Shown: one piece after another, positions 7,882 to 15,865 of the stretch
How positions within the stretch are numbered: the first letter of the stretch is position 1
Layout: every line of letters starts with the position of its first letter
Assembly (NCBI RefSeq): GCF_014295035.1
Contig: NZ_CP060404.1
Span: forward strand, 4,496,501 to 4,560,500
Length of the DNA stretch: 64,000 nt
Source of the DNA: Streptomyces buecherae
GTDB taxonomy: Bacteria > Actinomycetota > Actinomycetes > Streptomycetales > Streptomycetaceae
Reading direction: 5' to 3'
Made by a program: the position numbers and the translations under genes
Notes under the pieces: generated by a model
Database searches by the model: none
Told to the model about the DNA's origin: nothing
The model's input: only the letters and a program-made list of their open reading frames with translations

Positions 7882-9357
7882 TCAGACGCCGAAGGCGGCG
7901 GGGTACTGGATGGTGCCGGTCGGGATCGGGTGGGCGGGGTCGAGGGCGAGGGCCATCATGGCCTCGTCCGGAACGTCGAAGGGCGCGCGGATGCCGAAGC
8001 GGGAGGCCGGGGTGAAGCCGAACCGCGGGTAGTACTCGGGGTGCCCGAGCACGAGTACGAGGCCCTCGCCCCGCGCGCGGGCCGCGTCGAGCCCCGCCCG
8101 GATGGCGGCGGAGCCGGCGCCGGTGCGCTGGGCGGACGGCAGGACGGCGCACGGGCCCAGGGTGAGCGCGGGTGCGCCGTCGACGTGGCAGCGGGTGAGC
8201 AGGGCGTGCGCGACGGGGGTGCCGTCGGGCGCCTCGGCGAGCAGGGACAGCCCGTCGATCCACGCCTCGGGGTCGGCGCGCAGCGCGTCGACGATGCCGG
8301 CCTCCAGGTCGGTGGGGAAGGCGGCCGTGTTGATCTCGCGGATGGCGGCGACGTCGGCGGTGGTCTCGGGGCGCGTGGTCCAGGAGGTGTTCATGGTCTT
8401 CCGGTTCGTGAGGAGGTGCGGGTGGGTGGCGGCGGTCGTCCCCACGGGCGTGGCCGTGGCCCCGGGGCCGGGAGCGCCCGTGGGTGTGCGCCGGGGTGTG
8501 CGTGTTGCGGCGTCCGTGGTGCCGGTGCCGATGCCGATGCCGGTGCCCACGCTGGTGCCGGCGCCCGCGTGGGATGCGCTACGGGAGGTGGTGCCGGAGA
8601 CGGTGGCGGAGGAGATGGGGGCCGGGTGCAGGACGTACCCGGCGTAGTCGTAGTCGCTGCCATGGTGACGCCGCAGGGTGATCTCCGCGCGCGCCGCGGC
8701 CAGCGCCTGGCCCATCCCCGGGTGGGCCGGATCGGCGGGGTCGGCCCGGGCGATCCGCTCGCTGAGCGGCGTGTAGTACTCGTTCCACCAGTCGCTCTCC
8801 GGCAGCGGCCAGTGGGCGTCCACCCAGTACCCGGCGGCGCGGGCGGCGTCGGCGTTCGCGGCGCTGGTACGCAGCGGGTAGACCGGGTCCCAGAAGGCCC
8901 GGGCCTGGGTCGACGGGGCGCTGGTGGTCCACTCGATCTCGGTGACGACGAGGACGCCGCCGGGCGCGAGCAGCCGGCGCCAGGAGCGCAGGGCGGTCTC
9001 GAAGCCGACGGTGTAGACCGCGCCCTCCGACCAGATCACGTCGAAGCTGTGATCGGGGAAGGGCAGCCGGTCCATCGAGCGGTTGAGCACCGTGATCCGC
9101 TCGTCCAGGCCCCGGCTCACCGCCGCGGCGGTGAGTTCGTCCAGGAAGGGTTGGTGCACGTCGACCGCGGTCACCCGCGCGCCGGCCTCCTCGGCCAGCA
9201 GCAGCGCGGCCCGGCCTGGCCCACAGCCGGCGTCGAGCACCCGGGGCCGGCGCCCGGGCAGCGGCCCCGCCAACTCCAGCAGGCGCCGGGTGGTGGCGTC
9301 GGAGCCGGGCCCCTGTCGGGGCAGCCCACGGTGGAGGGCGAAGAGCGCCTCGGTCAC
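7882..9357 (-). CDS. SAM-dependent methyltransferase fused in frame to a GNAT acetyltransferase
   Basis: The first part is a class I methyltransferase, with motif I VLDAGCGPGRAALLLAEE, an acidic end of strand 2 (VTAVDVH) and the post-motif LPFPDHSFDVIWSEGA. After a roughly 55-residue Gly/Thr/Ala/Pro-rich linker, a complete GNAT domain (about 170 aa) begins at MNTSWTTRPETTADV. It includes the acetyl-CoA loop QRTGAGSAAIRAGL and HPEYYPRFGF. No stop separates the two, so one 491-aa polypeptide is predicted. An internal ATG at 8394 with GGAAG nearby could also give free GNAT. The start is uncertain: GTG 9357 is the first plausible one, but the reading frame stays open upstream. Both domains are cytosolic; the substrates are unknown. 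Confidence 0.6.
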   Translation of the reverse strand: MTEALFALHRGLPRQGPGSDATTRRLLELAGPLPGRRPRVLDAGCGPGRAALLLAEEAGARVTAVDVHQPFLDELTAAAVSRGLDERITVLNRSMDRLPFPDHSFDVIWSEGAVYTVGFETALRSWRRLLAPGGVLVVTEIEWTTSAPSTQARAFWDPVYPLRTSAANADAARAAGYWVDAHWPLPESDWWNEYYTPLSERIARADPADPAHPGMGQALAAARAEITLRRHHGSDYDYAGYVLHPAPISSATVSGTTSRSASHAGAGTSVGTGIGIGTGTTDAATRTPRRTPTGAPGPGATATPVGTTAATHPHLLTNRKTMNTSWTTRPETTADVAAIREINTAAFPTDLEAGIVDALRADPEAWIDGLSLLAEAPDGTPVAHALLTRCHVDGAPALTLGPCAVLPSAQRTGAGSAAIRAGLDAARARGEGLVLVLGHPEYYPRFGFTPASRFGIRAPFDVPDEAMMALALDPAHPIPTGTIQYPAAFGV

Positions 9358-9990
9358 CGGATCGGGGCCATCGGGACGGCCCGGCGCCTCCGCTCCGCCC
9401 CGCGCGCGGGGGCGCGGCCTGGGAGCGGACGGCGGACGCGGCGACGACGGCGAAGCCGGCCATGGCGAGGCAGGCGCGGATGACGAGGGTGGGGAGGAAG
9501 AGGGTTGGTCCGAAAAAGGTTGAGGCAACGTAGTGACCCTTGAACGAGGGCCCCGATGCACGCGAACCGTTCGCCCCCAGCAGACCACAGGCCAAAGGCA
9601 CGTGGGTGGGAGTGGAGAACGTCAGGTCAGACCGGGGCCCGGGACGTGAGGTTGGTCCGGCGGGCACTGCACACGGCAGCGGCCTCTACGGCGACCATCG
9701 ACTCACCTCCCCCTCTCGTCCCGCAGCCGACCCAGTGGGTGGCCGCGCAGCCAAACGTGACGCGACCGAACGTAGCACGCCCACCCCGACGCCCCCCACC
9801 CTCGAAACCAGCCACCCCGACGTCACCCACCCCGGTGCCACCCACCCACCGCTAGAGGCCACCCCCCGGTGCCACCCACCCGGGCGTCACCCACACCACG
9901 CGCGCACCCGCACCGCGCCCGCGCGCACCTAAACACCGCGCCCGCGCACCCGCGCGACCCGCCCCGCACCCGCGTGACAACCTGACCCGC
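9358..9990. other. Region between the methyltransferase and the cyclodeaminase gene
   Basis: The right part (about 9770-9980) is C-rich, with repeated CACCC and CCCGCGC words and two near-copies of CCGGTGCCACCCACCC. No gene shows coding bias there. The left part, on the minus strand, holds a small ORF with an excellent ribosome-binding site (9627-9698). It also holds a stretch (about 9440-9535) with strong G/C third-position bias in a frame different from the methyltransferase; this is treated as a finding. Confidence 0.4.
9627..9698 (-). CDS. Possible 23-aa leader peptide
   Basis: On the minus strand GGGGGAGGTGAGTCG precedes an ATG at 9698 that opens a 23-codon ORF ending at 9627. The peptide includes CSARRTNLTSRAP. 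Its Arg-rich centre recalls the short leader peptides that precede some streptomycete metabolic genes. It lies upstream of the methyltransferase gene on the same strand. It may be a regulatory upstream ORF, or simply a chance ORF with a good Shine-Dalgarno sequence. Confidence 0.4.
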   Translation of the reverse strand: MVAVEAAAVCSARRTNLTSRAPV

Positions 9991-10938
9991 ATGACGCGCC
10001 TCCTGACCCGCACGGACCTGCTGGAACTGCTGGACCCGGCAGCCTGCGTCCAGGCGCTGCGCGAGGGGTTCGCCGCCGCCGCGCAGGATGCCCTGCCGGG
10101 CCAGCGGGTACGTACCGACCTGCCCTTCCCCGGCACGGCGACGGCCCTGTTGCCCGGGTTGCTGCCCGGGACGCCCGCCTACACGGTCAAGGTCAACGCG
10201 AAGTTCCCCGGCGCGAGCCCGGCCCTGCGGGGCGTGATCTGCCTGCACAGCGGCGCCGACGGCGCCCTGCTGGCGTTGCTCGACTCCGCCACCGTCACGG
10301 CCTGGCGCACCGGCCTCGCCGCGGCCCTCGCCACCGACCTGCTCGCCCGACCGGCCGCCGACGGCGCCGAGACGGTCGGCGTGATCGGCGCCGGAGCCCA
10401 GTCCGAACTCACCCTCCGTGGGCTGCGCGCGCTGCGCTCCTGGGACCGGCTCGTCGTCCACGACACCGACCCGCGACGGGCGAGCGCCTTCGCGCGGCGA
10501 CACGGCGGCACCGTGGCGGCCACGCCGGCGGAGGTGGCCGCCGAGGCGGACGTGGTGGTGCTGGCCACCTGGTCGCGCGAGCCCCTGCTGCACCTGGCGG
10601 ACCTGCGGCCGGGCCAGCACCTGACCGCGCTCGGCGCCGACGAGCCCGGAAAGCGGGAGCTCGCCCCCGAAGTCCTCCGCTCCGCCCGGCTGGTCGTCGA
10701 CGACGCCACCCTGGTCGCCACCCACGGCGCCCTCGCCAACGCCGGGTTGCCCGCGTCCGCGGCCGCCGCCTCCCTCGGCGAGGTCATCCGTGGCGAGGCC
10801 CCCGCCCGCCCCCACGACCAGCGACTCACCGTCTACACCCCGGTCGGCCTGCCCTGGCAGGACCTGGCCCTGAGCTGGCTGGCCTACCAGCGGGCCGAGG
10901 CCGCCGGCGCCGGGACAACCCTCGACCTCCTGGCGTGA
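9991..10938 (+). CDS. Ornithine cyclodeaminase / mu-crystallin family protein
   Basis: This 315-aa cytosolic protein has the family layout. An N-terminal substrate domain is followed by VKVNAKFPGASPALRGV, carrying the conserved Lys of this family, then DSATVTAWRTGLAAALATDLLARP. The NAD(P)-binding motif VGVIGAGAQSELTLRGLRAL and the acidic VVHDTDPRRAS come next. Family members convert ornithine to proline with loss of ammonia, or act as imino-acid reductases or 2,3-diaminopropionate-type synthases. The exact substrate cannot be decided, and no biosynthetic partner lies next to it, so a housekeeping amino-acid role is the simplest guess. The ATG lacks a strong Shine-Dalgarno sequence. Confidence 0.85.
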   Translation: MTRLLTRTDLLELLDPAACVQALREGFAAAAQDALPGQRVRTDLPFPGTATALLPGLLPGTPAYTVKVNAKFPGASPALRGVICLHSGADGALLALLDSATVTAWRTGLAAALATDLLARPAADGAETVGVIGAGAQSELTLRGLRALRSWDRLVVHDTDPRRASAFARRHGGTVAATPAEVAAEADVVVLATWSREPLLHLADLRPGQHLTALGADEPGKRELAPEVLRSARLVVDDATLVATHGALANAGLPASAAAASLGEVIRGEAPARPHDQRLTVYTPVGLPWQDLALSWLAYQRAEAAGAGTTLDLLA

Positions 10939-11155
10939 CCTGCTGCGCCGGTGCGCCGGTGCGCCCGGGTGCCGATGCGTCCGGCCCGTCCGTACGCGGA
11001 CACCACGCCCCTAACGCGGCGGAACCCGACTCGCTTGCCAGAGACATGAGGTGCGATGTCGGTGCGCCAACCGACTGTTAGGGGCGTGTTAGGGCAATTG
11101 GGGAAGCTCGTTGATGTCGGGAACAGCCCGCACTGAATACCCCAGGAGGGACGTC

Positions 11156-11713
11156 ATGCCTCTTTCCGCCGCTTCCACCCGTGTCCTGCGCGGCGCCGCA
11201 CTCGCCGCCGTGGCGGCCGTGACGGTCACCGCGTTCGGCGCCGGCTCGGCCACGGCCGCCGGCTCGCACAGCACCAAGGCCACGAAGGCCGCCGCGTGCA
11301 CGGCGGCGGAGACCAAGGTGACCGTGCAGAAGTTGCAGCGCCCGCTCAACCACGTGCTGATCACCGCGAAGAACACGTCCAAGAAGACCTGCTACGCCTA
11401 CAACTACGCCTACCTGCAGTTCGGTGAGGCCCAGTCCCCGGCGCAGCCGTGGAAGAGCAGCAAGCCGCAGTCCGTGGTCACCCTCAAGCCCGGCCAGTCC
11501 GCGTACGCCACCGCGATGACCTCGTCGGCCGCCGACGACGGCAAGGAGGGTTACTACACCTCCAAGCTCGGCCTCTACTTCAACTCCGCCAACGACCAGG
11601 GCAGTGTCGGCCGCGGCGTCGTCCTGAAGCTCCCCGGCGGCAAGACGTACGTGAACGACCCGCACGTGACCTACTGGCAGAGCAACGTGGACGACGCCGT
11701 CAACTACGGCTGA
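11156..11713 (+). CDS. Secreted DUF4232-family protein
   Basis: The start ATG 11156 follows AGGAGGG. The signal peptide (about residues 1-37) has a core AALAAVAAVTVTAFGAG and ends near TAAG. The mature domain has two Cys (AAACTAAE and KKTCYAYNY), probably a disulphide, and the phrase LKPGQSAYATAMTS found in DUF4232 proteins, a beta-sandwich exported by many streptomycetes. Its function is unknown. It seems to be a single-gene unit, because a strong hairpin follows the stop. Confidence 0.75.
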   Translation: MPLSAASTRVLRGAALAAVAAVTVTAFGAGSATAAGSHSTKATKAAACTAAETKVTVQKLQRPLNHVLITAKNTSKKTCYAYNYAYLQFGEAQSPAQPWKSSKPQSVVTLKPGQSAYATAMTSSAADDGKEGYYTSKLGLYFNSANDQGSVGRGVVLKLPGGKTYVNDPHVTYWQSNVDDAVNYG

Positions 11714-11725
11714 CCCACCCCTTCT

Positions 11726-11764
11726 CCGGCCGTACGGCGTACCTCCCCCGCGCCGTACGGCCGG
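11726..11764 (+). terminator. 14-bp perfect hairpin after the DUF4232 gene
   Basis: CCGGCCGTACGGCG pairs with CGCCGTACGGCCGG across an 11-base pyrimidine-rich loop, 13 bases after the stop codon. There is no T-run, which is usual for GC-rich actinobacterial terminators. Confidence 0.7.
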
Positions 11765-11945
11765 CTCTCGTGTGCCCGGGCGGCTGCGCCGGGCGGCTTG
11801 GGTCGGGCGACCGCGCCGGGGCCCGTGGGGTGGGTTCGCCGCCGCGCCGGCTCGCCCACGGACCAGGCCCCTCGGGCGGCGGTGAGAAAGGCCGCACGTG
11901 TGTCGAAAGTGCTTACGGCGCTCCGGAGCGGGGACACGTGGGCGC

Positions 11946-13328
11946 ATGCCGAACGCGAGACCGTCCACACACCCGAAGCCGCCCACCAGAGCCCCCGAGC
12001 CCGCGCTGCGGCGCACCCTGAGCACCTCGTTGTTGTACTTCTTCATCCTCGGCGACGTGCTGGGGGCCGGGGTGTACGTGCTGGTGGGGCAGGTCGCCGC
12101 GGCGTCCGGCGGGGCGGTGTGGGTGCCGTTGCTGGTGGCGCTGTCGCTGTCGCTGCTCACCGCCGCCTCGTACGCCGAACTGGTGACCAAGTACCCGCGG
12201 GCCGGTGGGTCCTCCCACTACGCCACCCGGGCGTTCGGACCGGCGGCCGGGTTCGTCACCGGCTTCTGCATGCTCGCGGCGGGGATCGTCTCGGTCGCCG
12301 CCCTGGCCCGTGGCTTCGCCGGCGACTACCTCACCGCCTTCGTCACCCTGCCGGTCGCTCTCGTCGCCGGCCTCTTCCTCGTCCTGCTCGGCCTGGTCAA
12401 CGCGCGCGGCATCAGGGAGTCCACCCGGGCCAACGTCGTCGCCACGCTGGTCGAGGTCGGCGGGTTGGTGGTCATCGTGGCCCTCGGTGCCTGGCTGTTG
12501 CTGCGGGGCGAGGGCGACCCCGGGCGGCTCCTTGAGCTGGGCACGCCGCGGGAGGACCCCGCGGCGGCCGTGCTGAGCGGTTCCGTCCTCGCCTACTACT
12601 CCTTCGTCGGCTTCGAGACGTCCGTCAACGTCGCCGAGGAGACCCGCGACCCCGGCCGCTCCTACCCGCGCGCTCTCTTCGGCGCGCTCGCCACCGCTGG
12701 CGTCGTCTACGTCCTGGTCGGCGTCGCCGCCTCCGCCGCCGTGCCCACCGAGGTGCTCGCCGACTCCAGCGGCCCGCTCCTCGAGGTCGTCCGCGCCGCC
12801 GGCGGGGTTCCCCCGCTCCTGTTCAGCGCGATCGCCCTGGTGGCCGTCGCCAACGGCGCCCTGCTCACCGGCATCATGTCGTCCCGCCTGGCGTACGGCA
12901 TGGCTCGCGACGGGCTGCTGCCCGGCGTGCTCACCCGGGTGCTGCCCGTCCGACGCACTCCCTGGGTCGCGATCATCGCCACCGCCGGGCCGGCCCTCCT
13001 GCTCGCCCTCACGGGCAGTGTGGCCACGCTGGCCTCCACCCTGGTCCTGTTGCTCCTGGTGGTCTTCCTGTTCGTCAACGCCGCGGCCCTAGCCCTGCGC
13101 TCCGACGCCGGCGAGCCGGGCCACTTCCGCGCCCCCGTCGCCCTGCCCGTCCTGGGCGCTGCCTCCTGCGTCGTGCTCGCCACGCAGATCGAGGCCGAGG
13201 TGTGGCTTCGCGGCGGGGCCATCCTCGGCCTCGCGGTCGTCCTCGCCGTCCTCGCCGCCGGCCGGAGCCGCCGCGGGAGCGTGCCCCCCGGCGCGCGCGG
13301 CACCCACCGCGTGGACGCGGACGCCTGA
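11946..13328 (+). CDS. APC-superfamily amino acid permease
   Basis: The 460-aa protein has about twelve hydrophobic helices. The first contains ILGDVLGAGVYVLVG, matching the G-x-G-(V/I) substrate loop of APC transporters. Helix six contains SFVGFETSVNVAEETRDPGRSYPRAL, the hallmark of the same superfamily. It is a plasma-membrane proton-coupled amino acid or amine carrier; the substrate is not evident. The start ATG 11946 is chosen because the preceding in-frame residues are Arg/Gly-rich non-family sequence, and its Shine-Dalgarno sequence is weak. A 16-bp hairpin follows. Confidence 0.85.
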   Translation: MPNARPSTHPKPPTRAPEPALRRTLSTSLLYFFILGDVLGAGVYVLVGQVAAASGGAVWVPLLVALSLSLLTAASYAELVTKYPRAGGSSHYATRAFGPAAGFVTGFCMLAAGIVSVAALARGFAGDYLTAFVTLPVALVAGLFLVLLGLVNARGIRESTRANVVATLVEVGGLVVIVALGAWLLLRGEGDPGRLLELGTPREDPAAAVLSGSVLAYYSFVGFETSVNVAEETRDPGRSYPRALFGALATAGVVYVLVGVAASAAVPTEVLADSSGPLLEVVRAAGGVPPLLFSAIALVAVANGALLTGIMSSRLAYGMARDGLLPGVLTRVLPVRRTPWVAIIATAGPALLLALTGSVATLASTLVLLLLVVFLFVNAAALALRSDAGEPGHFRAPVALPVLGAASCVVLATQIEAEVWLRGGAILGLAVVLAVLAAGRSRRGSVPPGARGTHRVDADA

Positions 13329-13371
13329 CCCACCGCCCCACGCCCTCACGCCCCCCACGCCCCACCCACGT

Positions 13372-13411
13372 CCGGCCGCACGGCGCGCACCCCTTCGCGC
13401 CGTGCGGCCGG
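13372..13411 (+). terminator. 16-bp perfect hairpin after the permease gene
   Basis: CCGGCCGCACGGCGCG pairs with CGCGCCGTGCGGCCGG around an 8-base loop, about 45 bases after the permease stop. It is the likely transcript end. Confidence 0.65.
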
Positions 13412-13432
13412 CGTTCGTCGTGGCGGGCCGGC

Positions 13433-13471
13433 GGGCCGGCGGACGGATGGGCCGGCGGACGGATGGGCCGG
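13433..13471. repeat. 16-bp tandem repeat, about 2.4 copies
   Basis: GGGCCGGCGGACGGAT occurs twice in direct succession (13433-13448 and 13449-13464), followed by a partial third copy. It lies in the 379-base gap before the two-helix membrane protein gene, which otherwise shows no gene or clear signal. Confidence 0.6.
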
Positions 13472-13707
13472 GGCGGCAAGCGGACGGGTGGGTGGAAGGC
13501 GGACGGTCAGGCGGGTACGCGCGGGCCGCCGCCGTTGGTCACGCGCGGTCACGCGCGGTCGCGGATGGCCGCGTGGGGCGTACGGGGCGCGCGTGCGGCG
13601 CGCTCGGCGTGACCGGGTACGGCGCTTCGCCGGATACCGCCCGACACCCGCTGCGGCTCCCCTACAATCCGGCGGACACGTCCGGCCGCCAGCCCACGGG
13701 GGGAACC

Positions 13708-14262
13708 GTGTCCGACGCCACCCAACCGCGTCCCACTACCGGCGATGACACCGCGGCAGCGCCCGCCGACAACACCGAAGCGCGCCGGCGCCACCTCTGT
13801 GGCGAGGTCGAGCAGATCCTGACCGAGGCGCACATCGGCGCCCGGCGCGCCCAGCGCCGCGGCAAGCTGTGGAACGCCACCTTCCTCTTCCTCGGGTTCC
13901 CCGCCGCCGTCCTGGCCGGCATCTCCGGCGCCGCCGGCCTCGCCTCGGCCGGCGCCCGCGTACCGGCCGCCGTGCTGGCCCTCCTGTCGGCGGGCTTCTC
14001 GGCCGGTTCGAGCTTCCTGCGCGCGGACGCCCGACAGATGGCCAACCTCCGCCGCCGCTACGCCTGGCAGAACCTGGAGACCCGCGCCCGTCTCGTCCTG
14101 GCGCACGAGGCGTACGAAGGTGTCGAACGCCTCCACGCCGCCTTGGTCGGCCTCCTGGAAGTACGCGCCACCATCCCCTCCAGCGCCCTCGTCCTGGCCG
14201 AACTGCAACCCTCGCCCCCGCAACTGGCAGCCCCCGCCGCGCCCCCGGCCGTGGGCCCCTGA
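13708..14262 (+). CDS. Two-helix membrane protein, SLATT-like
   Basis: GTG 13708 follows GGGGGAA and starts a 184-aa protein. A charged N-terminal helix (RRRHLCGEVEQILTEAH...) leads into two adjacent hydrophobic helices. These read ATFLFLGFPAAVLAGISGAA and, after a short turn, AAVLALLSAGFSAGSSFL. A long amphipathic helix then runs through RRRYAWQNLETRARLVLAHE. Helix pair plus cytoplasmic helices is the layout of SLATT domains, membrane effectors proposed to form pores in nucleotide-dependent conflict systems. No SMODS or other nucleotidyltransferase lies next to it, so that role is uncertain. It could equally be a general DUF4231-like membrane protein. Confidence 0.6.
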   Translation: MSDATQPRPTTGDDTAAAPADNTEARRRHLCGEVEQILTEAHIGARRAQRRGKLWNATFLFLGFPAAVLAGISGAAGLASAGARVPAAVLALLSAGFSAGSSFLRADARQMANLRRRYAWQNLETRARLVLAHEAYEGVERLHAALVGLLEVRATIPSSALVLAELQPSPPQLAAPAAPPAVGP

Positions 14263-14604
14263 GCCGTCCCACCCACGAGCGCGAGCCACGCACCCCCGGC
14301 TCGCACGACGGGGGCTCACGCGCGGGCGGGCGCCGCGCTCCCGGCGGCCGGGAAAACACCCCGCCCCCGACCTGTTCTCCCAGGTCGGGGGCGGTTCTCC
14401 GGCAGCGGGGGCGGTTGTGGTGGCGGTTGTGCCGGGAGACGAGCCCGTCACCACGAGGCTGCACGCCCTCGGACGTTCCGGGCGTCCACGCGGTCGGAGC
14501 ATGTGGGCGCCGTCGGAGCGTGTGGGCGCCGTCGGAGGGTGGGCCGTGCCGCTCGCTGACGGTTTCGCGGGGTCGAACTGCGCCGAGGTGTGGCCTGTGG
14601 AGGC
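14263..14604. other. Gap with a tRNA-type terminator and a T-arm-like hairpin
   Basis: No coding bias is seen. The interval holds the hairpin at 14361-14394 and, on the minus strand upstream of it, a dyad at about 14435-14457. That dyad is an 8-bp stem with one G-T pair, and its centre CGGG-CTCGTCT-CCCG resembles a tRNA T-arm with a 7-base loop. Confidence 0.4.
14361..14394. terminator. 14-bp hairpin resembling the tRNA-Ser terminator
   Basis: CCGCCCCCGACCTG pairs perfectly with CAGGTCGGGGGCGG around TTCTCC. Stem and loop are close to the terminator following tRNA-Ser at 15599-15632; read on the minus strand, both have GAGAAC in the loop. It could end the plus-strand two-helix gene or be left from a tRNA locus. 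Confidence 0.6.
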
Positions 14605-15360
14605 TCAGAAGTCGTACGGCTTCTCGGTGCTCCAGTTCAGCACGTCGGCCTCGGTCCAGGTGAACTCCGGCTGGTCGCCCTTGACGTCGATGGAGTAGTA
14701 GGGCTGGGTCTGGCCGTTCGTGTCCCGCAGCGCCATCGCGAACGAGGTGGCGGTGCGGTTGTCCGTGCCGTGGTCGAAGAGGTTCACCGCGCTGTAGACC
14801 GGGGTGCCGGGGTGGAGCGTGATCCGCTCGTCGCCGCCCGGGCGGTCCTTCTCCGAGTGCGGCAGCGGTGCCGGGTCGTCGAGGTCGTCGCCGAGCTTCA
14901 CGGACGGGTACGAGGTGACCCAGCACGGCTCGTCGCCCGTGTTCGCCACGGTGAGCAGCAGGTGGTCGCCCTGCTCGCCGGCGAAGCGGTGGTCCGCGTT
15001 GACCGTGATCTCGTCGCCGACGCACTGCTGGACGTCGGCCGTCGTGCCGTTGTCCGCCGTGTCCGGGGCCGTCTTGGCACGCGCGGCCTCCTTGGTGCCA
15101 CCGCCGCCGCTGGCCCGCTCCGCGCCGCCCTTGGCGCTCTTGTCGCCCGCGCCGTCCGCGCCGCCGTCCGCGCCGCCGGTGGTGCTGCCCTTGCCGCCGT
15201 CGCCGTCCTCGGGGGGCACGGTCTGGTTCTGCGTGGTGCCGGTGGTCTTGTCGCCCTTCGCCTTCGAGCCGTCGTCGGAGCTGCCGCACGCGGTCAGGCC
15301 CAGCGCCAGCGCGGCGGTGACGGCGGCCAGGGTGGCGGTGCGAGTCCGAGAAGTGCGCAT
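14605..15360 (-). CDS. DUF4232-type lipoprotein
   Basis: The N-terminus has a lipoprotein signal peptide with lipobox LTAC (Cys about residue 25), so the protein is anchored to the outer face of the membrane. Residues about 26-105 are a Gly/Asp/Lys/Thr-rich spacer. The C-terminal domain carries two Cys (VQQCVGDE and DEPCWVTSYPSVK) and the HPGTPVYSAVNLFD segment of DUF4232 proteins. It is the second DUF4232-type protein in 4 kb. The function is unknown. GGAGGAA lies before the ATG, supporting the start. Confidence 0.75.
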   Translation of the reverse strand: MRTSRTRTATLAAVTAALALGLTACGSSDDGSKAKGDKTTGTTQNQTVPPEDGDGGKGSTTGGADGGADGAGDKSAKGGAERASGGGGTKEAARAKTAPDTADNGTTADVQQCVGDEITVNADHRFAGEQGDHLLLTVANTGDEPCWVTSYPSVKLGDDLDDPAPLPHSEKDRPGGDERITLHPGTPVYSAVNLFDHGTDNRTATSFAMALRDTNGQTQPYYSIDVKGDQPEFTWTEADVLNWSTEKPYDF

Positions 15361-15598
15361 GAGCGGTTCCTCCTACGTGCGGTGCGGGACTCTTCGGTGT
15401 CGTTCCCGCGGCGTGGGCACCACCTTTCCCGGGGCCGCTGACGTTCCGACAACACCTCGGTCACGTCCCGCAGCCGCACCGACGTGAGCGGGTAACGCCC
15501 GGCCGTTAGGCCCCTGCCACCAGGGCTCGGGCCGCTTCGGCGGCCTGTCGTACGGCACCCGACGACGCACCGGCCACCCGGCGCGCGACAACGAAAAA

Positions 15599-15632
15599 CC
15601 GCCCCTGACCCGTTCTCACAGGTCAGGGGCGG
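15599..15632 (-). terminator. Terminator of tRNA-Ser
   Basis: CCGCCCCTGACC pairs with GGTCAGGGGCGG. Read on the minus strand the stem is followed by GGTTTTTCG, giving a U-run. It begins 12 bases after the tRNA 3' end. Confidence 0.85.
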
Positions 15633-15643
15633 TTTCCCAGAAG

Positions 15644-15730
15644 CGGTAGCGGTGGGATTTGAACCCACGGAGGAGTTGCCCCCTCACACGCTTTCGAGGC
15701 GTGCTCCTTAGGCCGCTCGGACACGCTACC
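15644..15730 (-). tRNA. tRNA-Ser(CGA)
   Basis: The 87-nt cloverleaf reads cleanly on the minus strand. The acceptor stem is GGTAGCG/CGCTACC with discriminator G. The D-arm region is TGTCCGAGCGGCCTAAGGAG. The anticodon loop is CTCGAAA with anticodon CGA. A long variable arm follows (GAGGGGGCAACTCCTC), then T-arm GTGGGTTCAAATCCCAC. The long variable arm is diagnostic of tRNA-Ser. CCA is not encoded. It decodes UCG, a frequent codon in this GC-rich genome. Confidence 0.97.
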
Positions 15731-15865
15731 GAGAGAGAGCTTAGCGGACGGTGGGCCGTGCGCCGAAATCGGTTCCGGGGCGGAGAGGATTTGGAGGGTT
15801 TCCGTACCGTTTGTGGCGCGTGTGGCACCTGGGGCGGCCCGTACGAGGCGGGGGCGGAGACGGGC

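Noticed and set aside
9770..9980. Regulatory RNA in the C-rich region before the cyclodeaminase gene
   Set aside because: The sequence is dominated by CACCC/CCCGCG words with little self-complementarity, so no stable structure is expected.
14400..14470. A complete second tRNA gene
   Set aside because: Only a T-arm-like dyad can be read; the acceptor, D-arm and anticodon arm cannot be paired.
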